DNA from: Astrobacterium formosum
GTDB lineage: Bacteria; Pseudomonadota; Alphaproteobacteria; Rhizobiales; Xanthobacteraceae
Length of the DNA: 64,000 bases
Assembly (NCBI GenBank): GCA_030848545.1
Contig: JAVDCA010000005.1
Coordinates: 62,001-126,000, forward strand
Direction: 5' to 3'
This document shows positions 27,285-35,652 of this stretch, in pieces (within the stretch, counting starts at the first letter, position 1; each line of letters opens with the position of its first letter). The notes beneath the pieces were generated by a model. That model searched no databases. It had not been told where the DNA came from and saw only the letters and a program-made list of their open reading frames with translations. The position numbers and the translations under genes are program-made.

Positions 27285-28163
27285 TCAATCCGTCGCCCAC
27301 ATCTGCGCCAGCGCCGCATGATCGGTCAGCCATGCCCAATCCTCGTGCTGCCGCACGATTGCGAGTGACCTCGCGAACTCCAGCGCACCGGCGGGGCGTC
27401 CGAAGACGTGCGCATGAACCGTGATGTCGAGGCAGCCGGGCCGGTTGCCGAGGCTCGGCCAGCCGGACACGATGCGGCGCAGGATCTCCCCGTAGACTTC
27501 CGGTTTGGCGCCGTAGCGGACATAGAGAGGCATGTCGTTCACCTCCATGGTGAACGGCATGGCGACGATCGAGCCTCCGTCCCGCGCCAGTCGCCGGGGC
27601 AGATCGCTGTCGAAGAAATCGGCGTGCCAGAGGAAGCCGGACTTCACCAACAAATCGGTCGTGACCGGGCTCGGCGTGCAGCGCGGGCTGAGCCAGCCAC
27701 GCGGCCGCTTGCCGCCGGTGCGTTCCAGGATCTCGATGCAGCGATCGAGATCGCGTGCCTCGTCCTCCGCCGACTGGGTGGCCGGGATGATGTTCTGGCC
27801 CCAGGAATGGGCCGCGACCTCGTGGCCCGCGCCGACGATGGTCTTGATCAATTCGGGATAGGCCTCGGCCAGGACGCCGCTGACGTAGAACACCGCCGTG
27901 GTCTTGGCCGCGGCCAGCACGTCGAGGATGCGATAGGCCCCGACCTTGGGCCCGTAGTCGGCCCAGGAACGCGCCTGCAGATCGAGAATGCCGGCCTTGA
28001 GCGGATTACCCATGGGCCCGATGCCGGGCGCCGCCTCGGGCGTCCACCCTTCGAGCATCACGCTGACAGACACGGCGAGCGACTTGTTCGCTGGCCATCC
28101 CCCTGGCAGCTGAGAACCCGCCATGTCCATCCAGGCATCGGATCGGAGGCGAACGGTGGTCAT
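27285..28163 (-). CDS. polysaccharide deacetylase-fold protein, PuuE (allantoinase)-like subgroup
   Basis: A 292-residue NodB-homology protein. The classical metal-binding motifs are altered: the TFDDG position reads SVMLEGW, the HSxxH position reads AAHSWGQN, and the RPPxG position reads PRGWLSPR. Loss of the metal ligands is a feature of the PuuE-like branch, whose characterised member is a metal-independent allantoinase, so hydrolysis of a cyclic amide or a non-glycan substrate is more likely than chitin-type deacetylation. Other landmarks are TTAVFYVSGVLAEAYPELIK, HADFFDSDLP and TVHAHVFGRP. The ATG at 28163 is chosen; a start at 28196 would fall in the candidate operator. It shares an intergenic region with a divergent GntR gene. 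Confidence 0.82.
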   Translation of the reverse strand: MTTVRLRSDAWMDMAGSQLPGGWPANKSLAVSVSVMLEGWTPEAAPGIGPMGNPLKAGILDLQARSWADYGPKVGAYRILDVLAAAKTTAVFYVSGVLAEAYPELIKTIVGAGHEVAAHSWGQNIIPATQSAEDEARDLDRCIEILERTGGKRPRGWLSPRCTPSPVTTDLLVKSGFLWHADFFDSDLPRRLARDGGSIVAMPFTMEVNDMPLYVRYGAKPEVYGEILRRIVSGWPSLGNRPGCLDITVHAHVFGRPAGALEFARSLAIVRQHEDWAWLTDHAALAQMWATD

Positions 28164-28183
28164 TGGCGCGACTCCCGACGAAA

Positions 28184-28197
28184 AATGTTCGAACATT
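28184..28197. promoter_or_regulatory. candidate GntR operator 1, palindrome AATGTTCGAACATT
   Basis: A perfect 14-base palindrome 21 bases from the deacetylase start on the minus strand. Related sequences occur at 28218-28227 (ATCGAACATT) and 28247-28254 (GTTCGAAC). The divergent GntR gene at 28361 is the likely binder. Confidence 0.65.
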
Positions 28198-28246
28198 CCG
28201 TATTCTCAGCATAGACTATCGAACATTCGGGACCAGTACGTACCTT

Positions 28247-28254
28247 GTTCGAAC
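28247..28254. promoter_or_regulatory. candidate GntR operator 2, palindrome GTTCGAAC
   Basis: The same TTCGAA core as the site at 28184-28197, 62 bases away centre to centre, about six helical turns. ATCGAACATT at 28218-28227 is a third, half-matching site between them. The spacing would allow looping or cooperative binding across the divergent promoters. Confidence 0.5.
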
Positions 28255-28360
28255 GGTACAATTCGCGCATTGTAGGGCCGCAAACATGGCGCATCTGGTG
28301 TTCGCGATGATCGCCACAACCTTCGATTGCGCCGCCACAGGACGGATCTGGTACTAAGCT

Positions 28361-29143
28361 GTGACGAACAAGCGCAAATTTGATCCGGCGACGCGGCGGG
28401 CCGGCGAAACGCTGGCCTCGTCCACTTATGCGTCCCTGCGCCGCGACATCATCGACGGCGCCATTCCGGCCGGAAGCCAACTGCGCGTACGTCATCTGGG
28501 CGAGCGCTATGGGGTGGGTTTCAGCCCCATCCGCGAGGCGCTGAACCGCCTCGCCCGCGACGGTCTGGTGCGACAGGTCGATCTGCGCGGCTTTACCGTC
28601 ACCCCGCTCAACCGGGCGGAACTCGAGGAAATCACGCGGACCCGCTGCTGGCTGAACGAATTGGCATTGCGAAAGTCGATCGAGCGGGGGGATGCGGCCT
28701 GGGAGGAAGGGATCGTCATCGCTTTCCACCGGCTGTCGCGCATATCGGTGAGCGCACCTGTCAACGGCAGCGAAGGCGACAGCAACGCTATTTCCCGGTT
28801 CAATCCCGAAAACGACACCGCCCACCGGGCGTTTCATGCCAGCCTGATCAGTGCCTGCGGGTCGTCGTGGCTCCTGGGCTTCTGCGAGCAGATGTTCGAC
28901 CAGTCCGACCGCTATCGCAGGCTGGCGAAGCCGTCCGTGCGGCAGGGGCGCCAGCACGACGAGCATCGCCTGATCATGGAAGCGACCATCGCGCGCGATG
29001 TCGACAAGGCCGTCGATCTGATGAACCGGCACCTGCTGCGCACGGCCGAACTGGGCTACATGGCTCTTGGCGAGGCGATGTCACCGGCCCAAGCGGTCGC
29101 GGCGGCGATGTCGTCCCTCGAAGCCGTTCCGGCGGAACGCTGA
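28361..29143 (+). CDS. GntR-family transcriptional regulator (FCD subfamily)
   Basis: A 260-residue regulator. The winged helix lies near residues 20-85 (SSTYASLRRDIIDGAIPAGS, then VGFSPIREALNRLARDGLVR), followed by an FCD-type helical domain with ligand-site His residues in HRAFHASLISACGSSWLLGF and HDEHRLIMEATIARD. It starts with GTG at 28361. It is divergent from the deacetylase-Bug operon, whose promoter contains TTCGAA palindromes, and precedes an isopropylmalate-synthase-family gene, so it likely controls one or both. Confidence 0.9.
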   Translation: MTNKRKFDPATRRAGETLASSTYASLRRDIIDGAIPAGSQLRVRHLGERYGVGFSPIREALNRLARDGLVRQVDLRGFTVTPLNRAELEEITRTRCWLNELALRKSIERGDAAWEEGIVIAFHRLSRISVSAPVNGSEGDSNAISRFNPENDTAHRAFHASLISACGSSWLLGFCEQMFDQSDRYRRLAKPSVRQGRQHDEHRLIMEATIARDVDKAVDLMNRHLLRTAELGYMALGEAMSPAQAVAAAMSSLEAVPAER

Positions 29144-29277
29144 GGGCAACGCCAAGGACATGGCCGCGCAAGCGCTCACCAAACGATATCAATCCGCCGC
29201 CGTGGGTGGCCGACGGCATATCGCGGGCGGGCGATGATATTCCGATTGCATTCCAACGAGCGAAGCGAGCCAGACAG

Positions 29278-30495
29278 ATGACCGACAAGTACTTCAAGGC
29301 GAACGAGTGGTGGGTGTGTCCCTACAACGACGCTCCCGAGGTCGCCGCCAATCGCCAGCTGCCGGAAAAGGTCGAACTCCACGACGCGACGCTTCGCGAC
29401 GGCGAACAGACGCCCGGCATCGTCATGGACGTCAAGGACAAGATCGCCATCGCGGAAAAGCTCGCCGAGGTCGGGGTCGAGCGCATCGAGGCCGGCATGC
29501 CGGCGGTGTCGGACATGGATTTCGAAGCGATCCGGCAGATTTCGAAGCTGGGCCTGAAGTCGAAAATCTACTCCTTCGCCCGCGCCATGAACGCCGATAT
29601 CGACAAGGCGCTGGAATGCGGCTGCCACGGCGTCATCATCGAGGTGCCGATCGGCTATCCCAAGCTCAAATACCAGTTCAAGTGGACCTGGGAAGACGTG
29701 CTGCGCAAGTCCGTCGACGTCATCAACTATGCCCGCAAGCAAGGCCTGCACACCGTCTACTTTCCGTACGATACGACGCGGGTGCGCGAGGATGATTTCA
29801 CCAACGTCCTCACCCGCCTGATGCAGGATGCCCCGCCCGACGCCATCGGGGTCGTCGACACCATGGGCTGCGCCCTGCCCGAGGCGATCAAGCACATGGT
29901 GCGTTGGGTGAAGCGGCTGACCAACCTGCCGGTCGAAGTGCACACCCACAACGACTTCGGCATGGCGGTCGCGACCGAGCTCGCCGGCGTCGAAGCCGGC
30001 GCGAGCTGCATCCACGCCTGCGCCAACGGGCTCGGCGAGCGCACCGGCAACGCCCCTCTCGAGGAGCTGATGGTCGCGCTGCACGTTCTCTACGGCTATG
30101 ACAAGCAGTACAAACTCGACAAGCTGCCGGAACTCGGCGCGCTGGTCGCCAAGATCACCGGAGTGCCCATCCCGGCCAACAAACCGATCCTGGGCTCGAA
30201 GAACTTCACCCGCGAATCCGGCATCGGCGTCGACCTGGTCGTCAAGGAGCCGCTCGCCATGTTCGGCACCCATCCGGCGCTCACCGGACGCGAGGGCGAA
30301 GTGGTGCTCGGCAAGAAAAGCGGCAAGGCGTCGATCACCTACACTCTTGAAAAGCTCGGCTACGACGTTTCCGACGACGCCGCCATCACCGAGATGCTCA
30401 AACAGGTCAAGGACAAGGGCATCGCCAAGCGCGGACTCGTCAACGACGACGAATTCAGGACGATCGCCGACGGCGTGCTCGGCCGCACGCACTGA
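29278..30495 (+). CDS. 2-isopropylmalate/homocitrate synthase family protein (DRE-TIM metallolyase)
   Basis: A 405-residue Claisen-condensing or lyase-type TIM barrel. The metal and catalytic region is HDATLRDGEQTPGIVM with Arg40-Asp41. The metal-binding HTHNDFGMA and the ANGLGERTGNAPLEELMVAL signature are intact. The N-terminus KYFKANEWWVCPYNDAP is not found in LeuA. The protein ends after a short tail and lacks the LeuA regulatory domain of about 120 residues, so it is probably not feedback-regulated LeuA; homocitrate synthase, citramalate synthase-like or a catabolic role remain open. The ATG at 29278 is used; upstream frame is shadow of the GntR gene. Transcribed with, or just after, that regulator. 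Confidence 0.85.
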   Translation: MTDKYFKANEWWVCPYNDAPEVAANRQLPEKVELHDATLRDGEQTPGIVMDVKDKIAIAEKLAEVGVERIEAGMPAVSDMDFEAIRQISKLGLKSKIYSFARAMNADIDKALECGCHGVIIEVPIGYPKLKYQFKWTWEDVLRKSVDVINYARKQGLHTVYFPYDTTRVREDDFTNVLTRLMQDAPPDAIGVVDTMGCALPEAIKHMVRWVKRLTNLPVEVHTHNDFGMAVATELAGVEAGASCIHACANGLGERTGNAPLEELMVALHVLYGYDKQYKLDKLPELGALVAKITGVPIPANKPILGSKNFTRESGIGVDLVVKEPLAMFGTHPALTGREGEVVLGKKSGKASITYTLEKLGYDVSDDAAITEMLKQVKDKGIAKRGLVNDDEFRTIADGVLGRTH

Positions 30496-30505
30496 TTCCG
30501 GCCAC

Positions 30506-30524
30506 CGGCGGGTTTGCCCCGCCG
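30506..30524 (+). terminator. hairpin after the synthase-family gene
   Basis: CGGCGGG-TTTG-CCCCGCCG 10 bases past the stop. There is no T-run, so it is a possible Rho-independent-like or mRNA-end hairpin only. Confidence 0.35.
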
Positions 30525-30525
30525 C

Positions 30526-30580
30526 TGCGAGGAGAGGAGCGAAGCAACCCGGCGCGTTCTCGAGGCCGGGATTGCTTCGT
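30526..30580. repeat. degenerate extragenic palindrome
   Basis: CGAAGCAACCCGGC (30540-30553) pairs with GCCGGGATTGCTTCG (30565-30579) with a single-base indel, preceded by GCGAGGAGAGGAG. It resembles the element after dinB (23528-23613) but is shortened and diverged. Confidence 0.5.
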
Positions 30581-30787
30581 GAAGCCGATCATCGGGCCGG
30601 CCATTCCGCGGTCGCGACGCCACCATGCTACCTGCGGATATAATCTAGCGCGAAGTAACTTCCGAATCGCGTTTGCCGAGCTTACCGTATCGGCTGCGTA
30701 TAGGCTGCTGCGCGCCGTCTGGTTGCCTTGATCGTCGTTATTGGCCGCGTATCCGGCTGCGTTCCCCCCGTAGCCCGATGTGGAGAA

Positions 30788-31651
30788 ATGCGACTGGCTC
30801 GCTTTCGGTGGATCTGGATTGCGGTGCCGGTGGGCGCGATTGCGCTTCTCCTCCTCGCCCCGACGCTCCGCCACGACCGAAGTACGTTGCCGCTCGAACG
30901 GTTGCGGATCGGCTACGCCGTCGAGGCGCCGTACGCCTTTCTGGCCGAGGCTGGCGAACCCACCGGGGAATCGCCCGCCCTCGCGAGGCTGATCGCCGGA
31001 CGAATCGGCATCCGTCGAATCGACTGGATCCAGACCAGTTTCGACATGTTGCTCACCGATCTCGAGATGAACCGCTTCGACGTCGTCGCCGCCGGCATGT
31101 TCGTCACCCCGGAGCGTGTCGCCCGCGTCGCCTTTTCGCAACCGACCTTCCATGCCCGGCAGGCCCTGCTGGTACGGCGCGGCAATCCCCGCAATCTGCA
31201 TTCCTATGCGGACGCCGCCGCGACCGCCGGCGTCACCATTGCGGTCGTCGCGGGCTCGGTGGAAGCGGGCCTGTTGTCCGGCCTTGGCATGGCCGATGAA
31301 CGCCTCCTGCAGGTTCCGGACGCCGTCACCGGCAAGTCGGCCGTGGCGACAGGCCTCGCCGACGGCCTCGCCCTCTCCTCTCCCACGGTGCGCTGGATGG
31401 CCGCCCAGGATCGCTCCGGCGCGATCGAAGTGGCAACTCCGTTCCGCCAATCGGACTCGAATGCGAACATGCGATTCGGTTTTGGGGCTTTCGCATTCCG
31501 GCCCGGCGATCATGCGCTACGCAATGCCTGGAACGCGGCGATGCCGGATGTGGTCGGTTCGGCCGAGCATCTGCAGGCCGTGGCGCCGTTCGGGTTCACT
31601 CGCGACGAGATTGAAGATCTGCCCACACTGGAGGGGCTTCTGCAGCGATGA
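30788..31651 (+). CDS. membrane-anchored or periplasmic solute-binding protein (family 3-like), probable sensor partner of the following kinase
   Basis: A 287-residue protein. An N-terminal hydrophobic segment (WIWIAVPVGAIALLLLAP) has no clear signal-peptidase site, so it may stay anchored. The rest follows the family 3 amino-acid-binding fold: LRIGYAVEAPYAFL at the start, FDMLLTDLEMNRFDVVAAGM, VTPERVARVAFSQPTFHARQ (the characteristic T-x-E-R segment), GVTIAVVAGSVEAGLL, and FGFGAFAFRPGDHALRNAWN near the end. There is no ABC permease or ATPase nearby. The gene overlaps the downstream hybrid kinase by four bases (ATGA), so the two are made together and the protein probably presents a ligand to the kinase. 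The ATG at 30788 is used, preceded by GGAGA. Confidence 0.8.
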   Translation: MRLARFRWIWIAVPVGAIALLLLAPTLRHDRSTLPLERLRIGYAVEAPYAFLAEAGEPTGESPALARLIAGRIGIRRIDWIQTSFDMLLTDLEMNRFDVVAAGMFVTPERVARVAFSQPTFHARQALLVRRGNPRNLHSYADAAATAGVTIAVVAGSVEAGLLSGLGMADERLLQVPDAVTGKSAVATGLADGLALSSPTVRWMAAQDRSGAIEVATPFRQSDSNANMRFGFGAFAFRPGDHALRNAWNAAMPDVVGSAEHLQAVAPFGFTRDEIEDLPTLEGLLQR

Positions 31652-33807
31652 AACCATCCCCGGCATCCGTTCGGTTCCGGCGCGCCACCGCCGCACTCAC
31701 CGACCTCCGCACCTGGATTTGGACCACGGCGGCACTGGCAGTGGTCGTATTCGCGACTCTGACATGGCTCCACTTCTCCGACGAGACTCACCGCAGAAAC
31801 GCCCTCAAGACGGTGCGAGACTTCCGCGAAGCACGCATCGACTTGTCGCAGGGATTTCTGCATTTCGCCCTCGCCACCGACACCGACATGCCGTTCGACC
31901 GCGCCCAGGGCATCGCCTTGCTGCAACAGGCGCTCACGAGCCTCGGCAACAGTTCCGCCGGATCAAACCTGTCGCGGGCGAGAATCGCGGAACTGCACGG
32001 CAGCATTGCCGAAGTTCGCGAACTGCTGAATCAATTCGCAGCACCATCGGGCCCCACCGCCGCCGTCGCGACCAAGCTTCGCATCGCCATACATCGTCTC
32101 GATCGCCTCGCCGATGTCGCCGATGTCGAACTCCGTGACGGGTTCTGGGCCGCGGTCGAGCACAATGCCGTCGTGTTCCGTGGCGGCATGAGCGCCGCCG
32201 CCGTGCTGCTCATCGCCATGTTCGGCATCATCCTGAAGGTAAACGCCTCACGCGAAACCTCGGTCGCCGAACTGCGCCGCGGACAGGTCGAATTGCGACG
32301 CTGGGCGGATGCGTTCGAGAACGCCGGTGTCGCCATCGCGATCTCGGATCCGCGCACCAATACGATCGAGTTCGCCAATCCGGCCTACGCGGCCATGCGC
32401 GGCATGACGGTGGCGGAAGTGTGCGGCCGACACATCGCCGAGCTGTATCCGCCCGAAGAGATCGACCATGTCCGCCGCATGGTGGCGGTCTGCGACCGCG
32501 AAGGACGCGTGTCCTTCAAGTCGCGCTACCGGCACACGGACGGCAGCGTATTTCCGATCCAGATACATATCACCAGCGTCCGCAATCCCGATGGCGGCCT
32601 GCGCTATCGCGTCTCCACGCCGGTGGACATCAGCGATCTCGAGCGCGCCCAGCACCAGTTCGCCGAAGCGCAGAAAATGGAGGCGATCGGCCAATTGACC
32701 GGTGGTGTCGCTCACGACTTCAACAACATGCTCACCGTCATCTCCGGCACCATCGAGATCCTCGCCGAAGGGGTGGCCGACCGGCCGCGGCTCGCCGCCG
32801 TCGCCCGCCTGATCGACCAGGCTGCCGAACGTGGCGCCGAGCTCACCCGCCAACTGCTCGCCTTCGCGCGCCGGCAGCCGCTCGAACCGCGCGACACCGA
32901 CATCAACGAGCTCGTCGCCGAAACCGCCCAATTGCTGCGTCCCACACTTGGAGCGCAGGTCCAGGTGGAAACGACATTGCAACGGGAGCTGTGGCCGGTG
33001 ACGATCGACCCGGGCCAACTGTCCAATGCCCTGGTCAACCTCGCCGTCAACGCCCGTGACGCCATGCCGACGGGCGGACAATTGCTCCTCGCCACCCGCA
33101 ATATCGAGAATTGCGACTTTGGCCCCTTCGGCCGCGACGACCTCGCCACCGGGCCCTACGTCGTCATCGAGGTCACGGACACCGGCACCGGCATGACCGA
33201 TGCCGTTCGCGACAAAGTGTTCGAGCCCTTCTTCACCACCAAAGAGGCCGGCAAAGGCACCGGCCTGGGGCTGAGCATGGTATACGGCTTCATCCGACAG
33301 TCCGGAGGTCATGTCCACATCGACACCGCCGAGGGCCGTGGCACCACCATCCGGCTCTACCTGCCGCGCGGCTTCGAGGCACCGGCGCGGGTCGCGGAAG
33401 TGGTGACGCAAATGCCCCGCGGCAGCGAGACCATTCTGGTGGTCGAGGACGACGACATGGTGCGCAACTTCGTCGTCGCCCAGTTGCGCAATCTCGGTTA
33501 CCGCCCCCTCACCGCAGTCGACGGGGCGTCGGCCCTGGCGATCGTCGACGCCGGCACGCCGTTCGACCTCCTGTTCACCGACGTCGTCATGCCGGGCATG
33601 AATGGCGGCGAGCTCGCCGAGGCCGTGCTGCAGCGGCGGCCGGGAACTCCCGTTCTCTATACGTCCGGTTTCACCGAAAACGCGGAGCTCGATTCCGCCC
33701 TGCTCGCCGGCGGCGTGCACATGCTGCCGAAGCCCTATCGCAAGGGCGACCTCGCACGCAAGCTGCGCGAGGTACTTGGTCCCGACAGGACCGCGCTCGC
33801 CGGATGA
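31648..33807 (+). CDS. PAS-containing hybrid sensor histidine kinase with C-terminal receiver
   Basis: A 719-residue inner-membrane kinase. Membrane helix near 24-42, a helical periplasmic region to about 178, second helix about 180-197, PAS domain about 215-330 with a PAC-like end (YRHTDGSVFPIQIHITSVRN), a HisKA domain with phospho-His356 (LTGGVAHDFNNML), an ATPase domain with N-box Asn468 (LAVNARDAM), DTGTGM at 511 and GKGTGLGLSMVYG, then a receiver with Asp645 (LLFTDVVMPGMNGG) and Lys695. No DNA-binding regulator is adjacent, so the phosphoryl target is unknown. Coupled by a 4-base overlap to a solute-binding protein gene and convergent with a TRAP operon. Confidence 0.93.
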   Translation: MKPSPASVRFRRATAALTDLRTWIWTTAALAVVVFATLTWLHFSDETHRRNALKTVRDFREARIDLSQGFLHFALATDTDMPFDRAQGIALLQQALTSLGNSSAGSNLSRARIAELHGSIAEVRELLNQFAAPSGPTAAVATKLRIAIHRLDRLADVADVELRDGFWAAVEHNAVVFRGGMSAAAVLLIAMFGIILKVNASRETSVAELRRGQVELRRWADAFENAGVAIAISDPRTNTIEFANPAYAAMRGMTVAEVCGRHIAELYPPEEIDHVRRMVAVCDREGRVSFKSRYRHTDGSVFPIQIHITSVRNPDGGLRYRVSTPVDISDLERAQHQFAEAQKMEAIGQLTGGVAHDFNNMLTVISGTIEILAEGVADRPRLAAVARLIDQAAERGAELTRQLLAFARRQPLEPRDTDINELVAETAQLLRPTLGAQVQVETTLQRELWPVTIDPGQLSNALVNLAVNARDAMPTGGQLLLATRNIENCDFGPFGRDDLATGPYVVIEVTDTGTGMTDAVRDKVFEPFFTTKEAGKGTGLGLSMVYGFIRQSGGHVHIDTAEGRGTTIRLYLPRGFEAPARVAEVVTQMPRGSETILVVEDDDMVRNFVVAQLRNLGYRPLTAVDGASALAIVDAGTPFDLLFTDVVMPGMNGGELAEAVLQRRPGTPVLYTSGFTENAELDSALLAGGVHMLPKPYRKGDLARKLREVLGPDRTALAG

Positions 33808-33823
33808 CCAGGAGGCCCGCCTC

Positions 33824-35101
33824 TCAGCGGAAGAAGATCGTCGGCAGCAGCAGCGATACCCACGGCACGTAGCTCACCAGGAACAGGACGACGAGGTTGG
33901 TGAACAGGAACGGCCAGATCGCCACCGAAATTTCCACCAGACTGACCTTGGCGATGTTGGCGCAGATGAACAGGCACACCCCGACCGGGGGCGTCGTCAG
34001 GCCGACGATCAGGTTGAGGATCGTGAAGGTCGCGAAGTGAACCGGATCGACGCCGAGCGTGGTGGCGACCGCGAGCAGAGGCGGCGTCAGGATGATCAGC
34101 GCCGCGATGGTCTCCATGAAGCAGCCGACGACCAGGAGCAGGATGTTGACCAGCAGGATGAAGACGTACTTGTTGTCGGTGACCGCCAGCATCCACGCCG
34201 AGATGTATTGCGGGATTCGTTCCGAGGTGAGAATCCAGCCGAACACGTTGGCGAAGCCGACCAGGATCAAGAGGCCGGCACCCGCGATGGCGCTGTCGGC
34301 GATCAGGCGCGGCACGTCCTTGAGTTCGAAGCCCTTGTAGACGTAGATGCCGATCACGAACGCGTAGAGCACCGACACCACCGCGGCTTCCGTCGGCGTG
34401 AACCAGCCGGACAGGATGCCGAACAGGATCATGGCGGTCATGATCAGCGCCCAGACGGCGCCCTGGAAGCTCTTCCACAGTTCGCGGAATCCCATCCACG
34501 GCTCGCGCGGATAGCCGCGCTTGGCCGACAGATAGCCGTTGACGGTCATCATGCCGACCGCGAGCAGCACGCCCGGGACGGCGCCGGCGGCGAACATCTG
34601 GCCCACCGATATGCCGCAGATGGAACCGACCACGATCATCGGCACCGACGGCGGAATGATCGGCCCCATGCACGAGGCGGCGGCCGTGAGCGCGGCGGCG
34701 TATTGCTTCGGATAGCCGGCCTTGGTCATGCCGGGGATCATGACGGCGCCGATCGATGCCGCATCGGCGGCGGCGGTACCGGAAATACCGGCGAACACCA
34801 TCGAGGCGAAGATGTTGGTGTGACCGAGGCCGCCACGGATATGGCCGACCACCGCGGTCGCGAAGCGCACGATGCGCTCGGTGATGCCGCCGCCATTCAT
34901 CAAATTGCCGGCAAGGATGAAGGCCGGGATCGCCAGCATGACGAAGGAGTCCATGCCGGAGAACATCTTCTGCGGAATGATGGTGAGCGGCAATCCGGCG
35001 GCGAGGATGTAGGCACTGGAGGAGACGCCGAGCACCAGCGCGATCGGAAAGCCCATGAACAGGGTGACGAGGAAGCTGACAGTCAGGACCGTGAGCAGCA
35101 T
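33824..35101 (-). CDS. dctM: TRAP transporter large permease (DctM family)
   Basis: A 425-residue membrane protein with about twelve hydrophobic segments, the Na+-coupled transport subunit of a TRAP system. Family sequences are MGFPIALVLGVSSSAYILAAG, FVMLAIPAFILAGNLMNGGG, SMVFAGISGTAAADAASIGAV, MGPIIPPSVPMIVVGSICGI and LIVGLTTPPVGVCLFICANI. It is the last gene of a dctP-dctQ-dctM operon on the minus strand, 3 bases after dctQ. Faces the kinase gene convergently with a 16-base gap. Confidence 0.95.
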   Translation of the reverse strand: MLLTVLTVSFLVTLFMGFPIALVLGVSSSAYILAAGLPLTIIPQKMFSGMDSFVMLAIPAFILAGNLMNGGGITERIVRFATAVVGHIRGGLGHTNIFASMVFAGISGTAAADAASIGAVMIPGMTKAGYPKQYAAALTAAASCMGPIIPPSVPMIVVGSICGISVGQMFAAGAVPGVLLAVGMMTVNGYLSAKRGYPREPWMGFRELWKSFQGAVWALIMTAMILFGILSGWFTPTEAAVVSVLYAFVIGIYVYKGFELKDVPRLIADSAIAGAGLLILVGFANVFGWILTSERIPQYISAWMLAVTDNKYVFILLVNILLLVVGCFMETIAALIILTPPLLAVATTLGVDPVHFATFTILNLIVGLTTPPVGVCLFICANIAKVSLVEISVAIWPFLFTNLVVLFLVSYVPWVSLLLPTIFFR

Positions 35102-35104
35102 CGG

Positions 35105-35575
35105 TCAGCTCCGCTTGCCGGCGAGGATGAGAAGGATGCGCTCGAAGGCGGCCAACGCGATGGTGAGCGGAGCGAGCAGGACGGCCGCGTGGACCAGACC
35201 CATGTTCCATTCCAGCGCCGGCGAAGTCTGCATGAAGCCCACCGTGACGAAGCGCATCGCCGGCGATATCTGCAGCAGGCAGAACCCGATGATGACGAGC
35301 ATCACCAGCGTTTCCAGCGCCAGCCGCGTGCGGCGGCCGAGCAGCATGATGACGAGGTCGACATTGACCATGTCGCCGGTTCGCAACGCCCAGCCGGCCC
35401 CCAGAGCGGCGGCGTAGACCAGCGCCATGCGGGAGTATTCCTCGGTCCACACCGGCGCTTCCGGCAGGAAGGTGCGCGAGAACACCTGCAGAGCCACGGC
35501 GAAGATCAGCGTGCAGAACACGGCTATGAGGAGATACCTCAAGACGACGTGAATCTTGTCGATCAATGCGAGCAT
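35105..35575 (-). CDS. dctQ: TRAP transporter small permease (DctQ family)
   Basis: A 156-residue protein with four hydrophobic segments; the family motif FSRTFLPEAPVWTEEYSRMA (aromatic-W-T-E-E) is present near residue 32. It pairs with the large permease encoded directly downstream. A long intercistronic hairpin separates it from the binding-protein gene upstream. Confidence 0.93.
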   Translation of the reverse strand: MLALIDKIHVVLRYLLIAVFCTLIFAVALQVFSRTFLPEAPVWTEEYSRMALVYAAALGAGWALRTGDMVNVDLVIMLLGRRTRLALETLVMLVIIGFCLLQISPAMRFVTVGFMQTSPALEWNMGLVHAAVLLAPLTIALAAFERILLILAGKRS

Positions 35576-35606
35576 GGTGACCTCGTCGCGAGCCCGGCGA
35601 CCGCGT

Positions 35607-35634
35607 CCCCGCGCCGGAATTCACCGGCGCGGGG
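35607..35634 (-). promoter_or_regulatory. intercistronic hairpin between dctP and dctQ
   Basis: CCCCGCGCCGG-6 bases-CCGGCGCGGGG is a perfect 11-base-pair stem between the dctP stop and the dctQ start. Read on the minus strand it has no following T-run, so it is more likely an mRNA 3'-end stabiliser or attenuator that keeps binding protein in excess over permease than a full terminator. Confidence 0.65.
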
Positions 35635-35652
35635 GTTTGTGCTGGTTGGACC

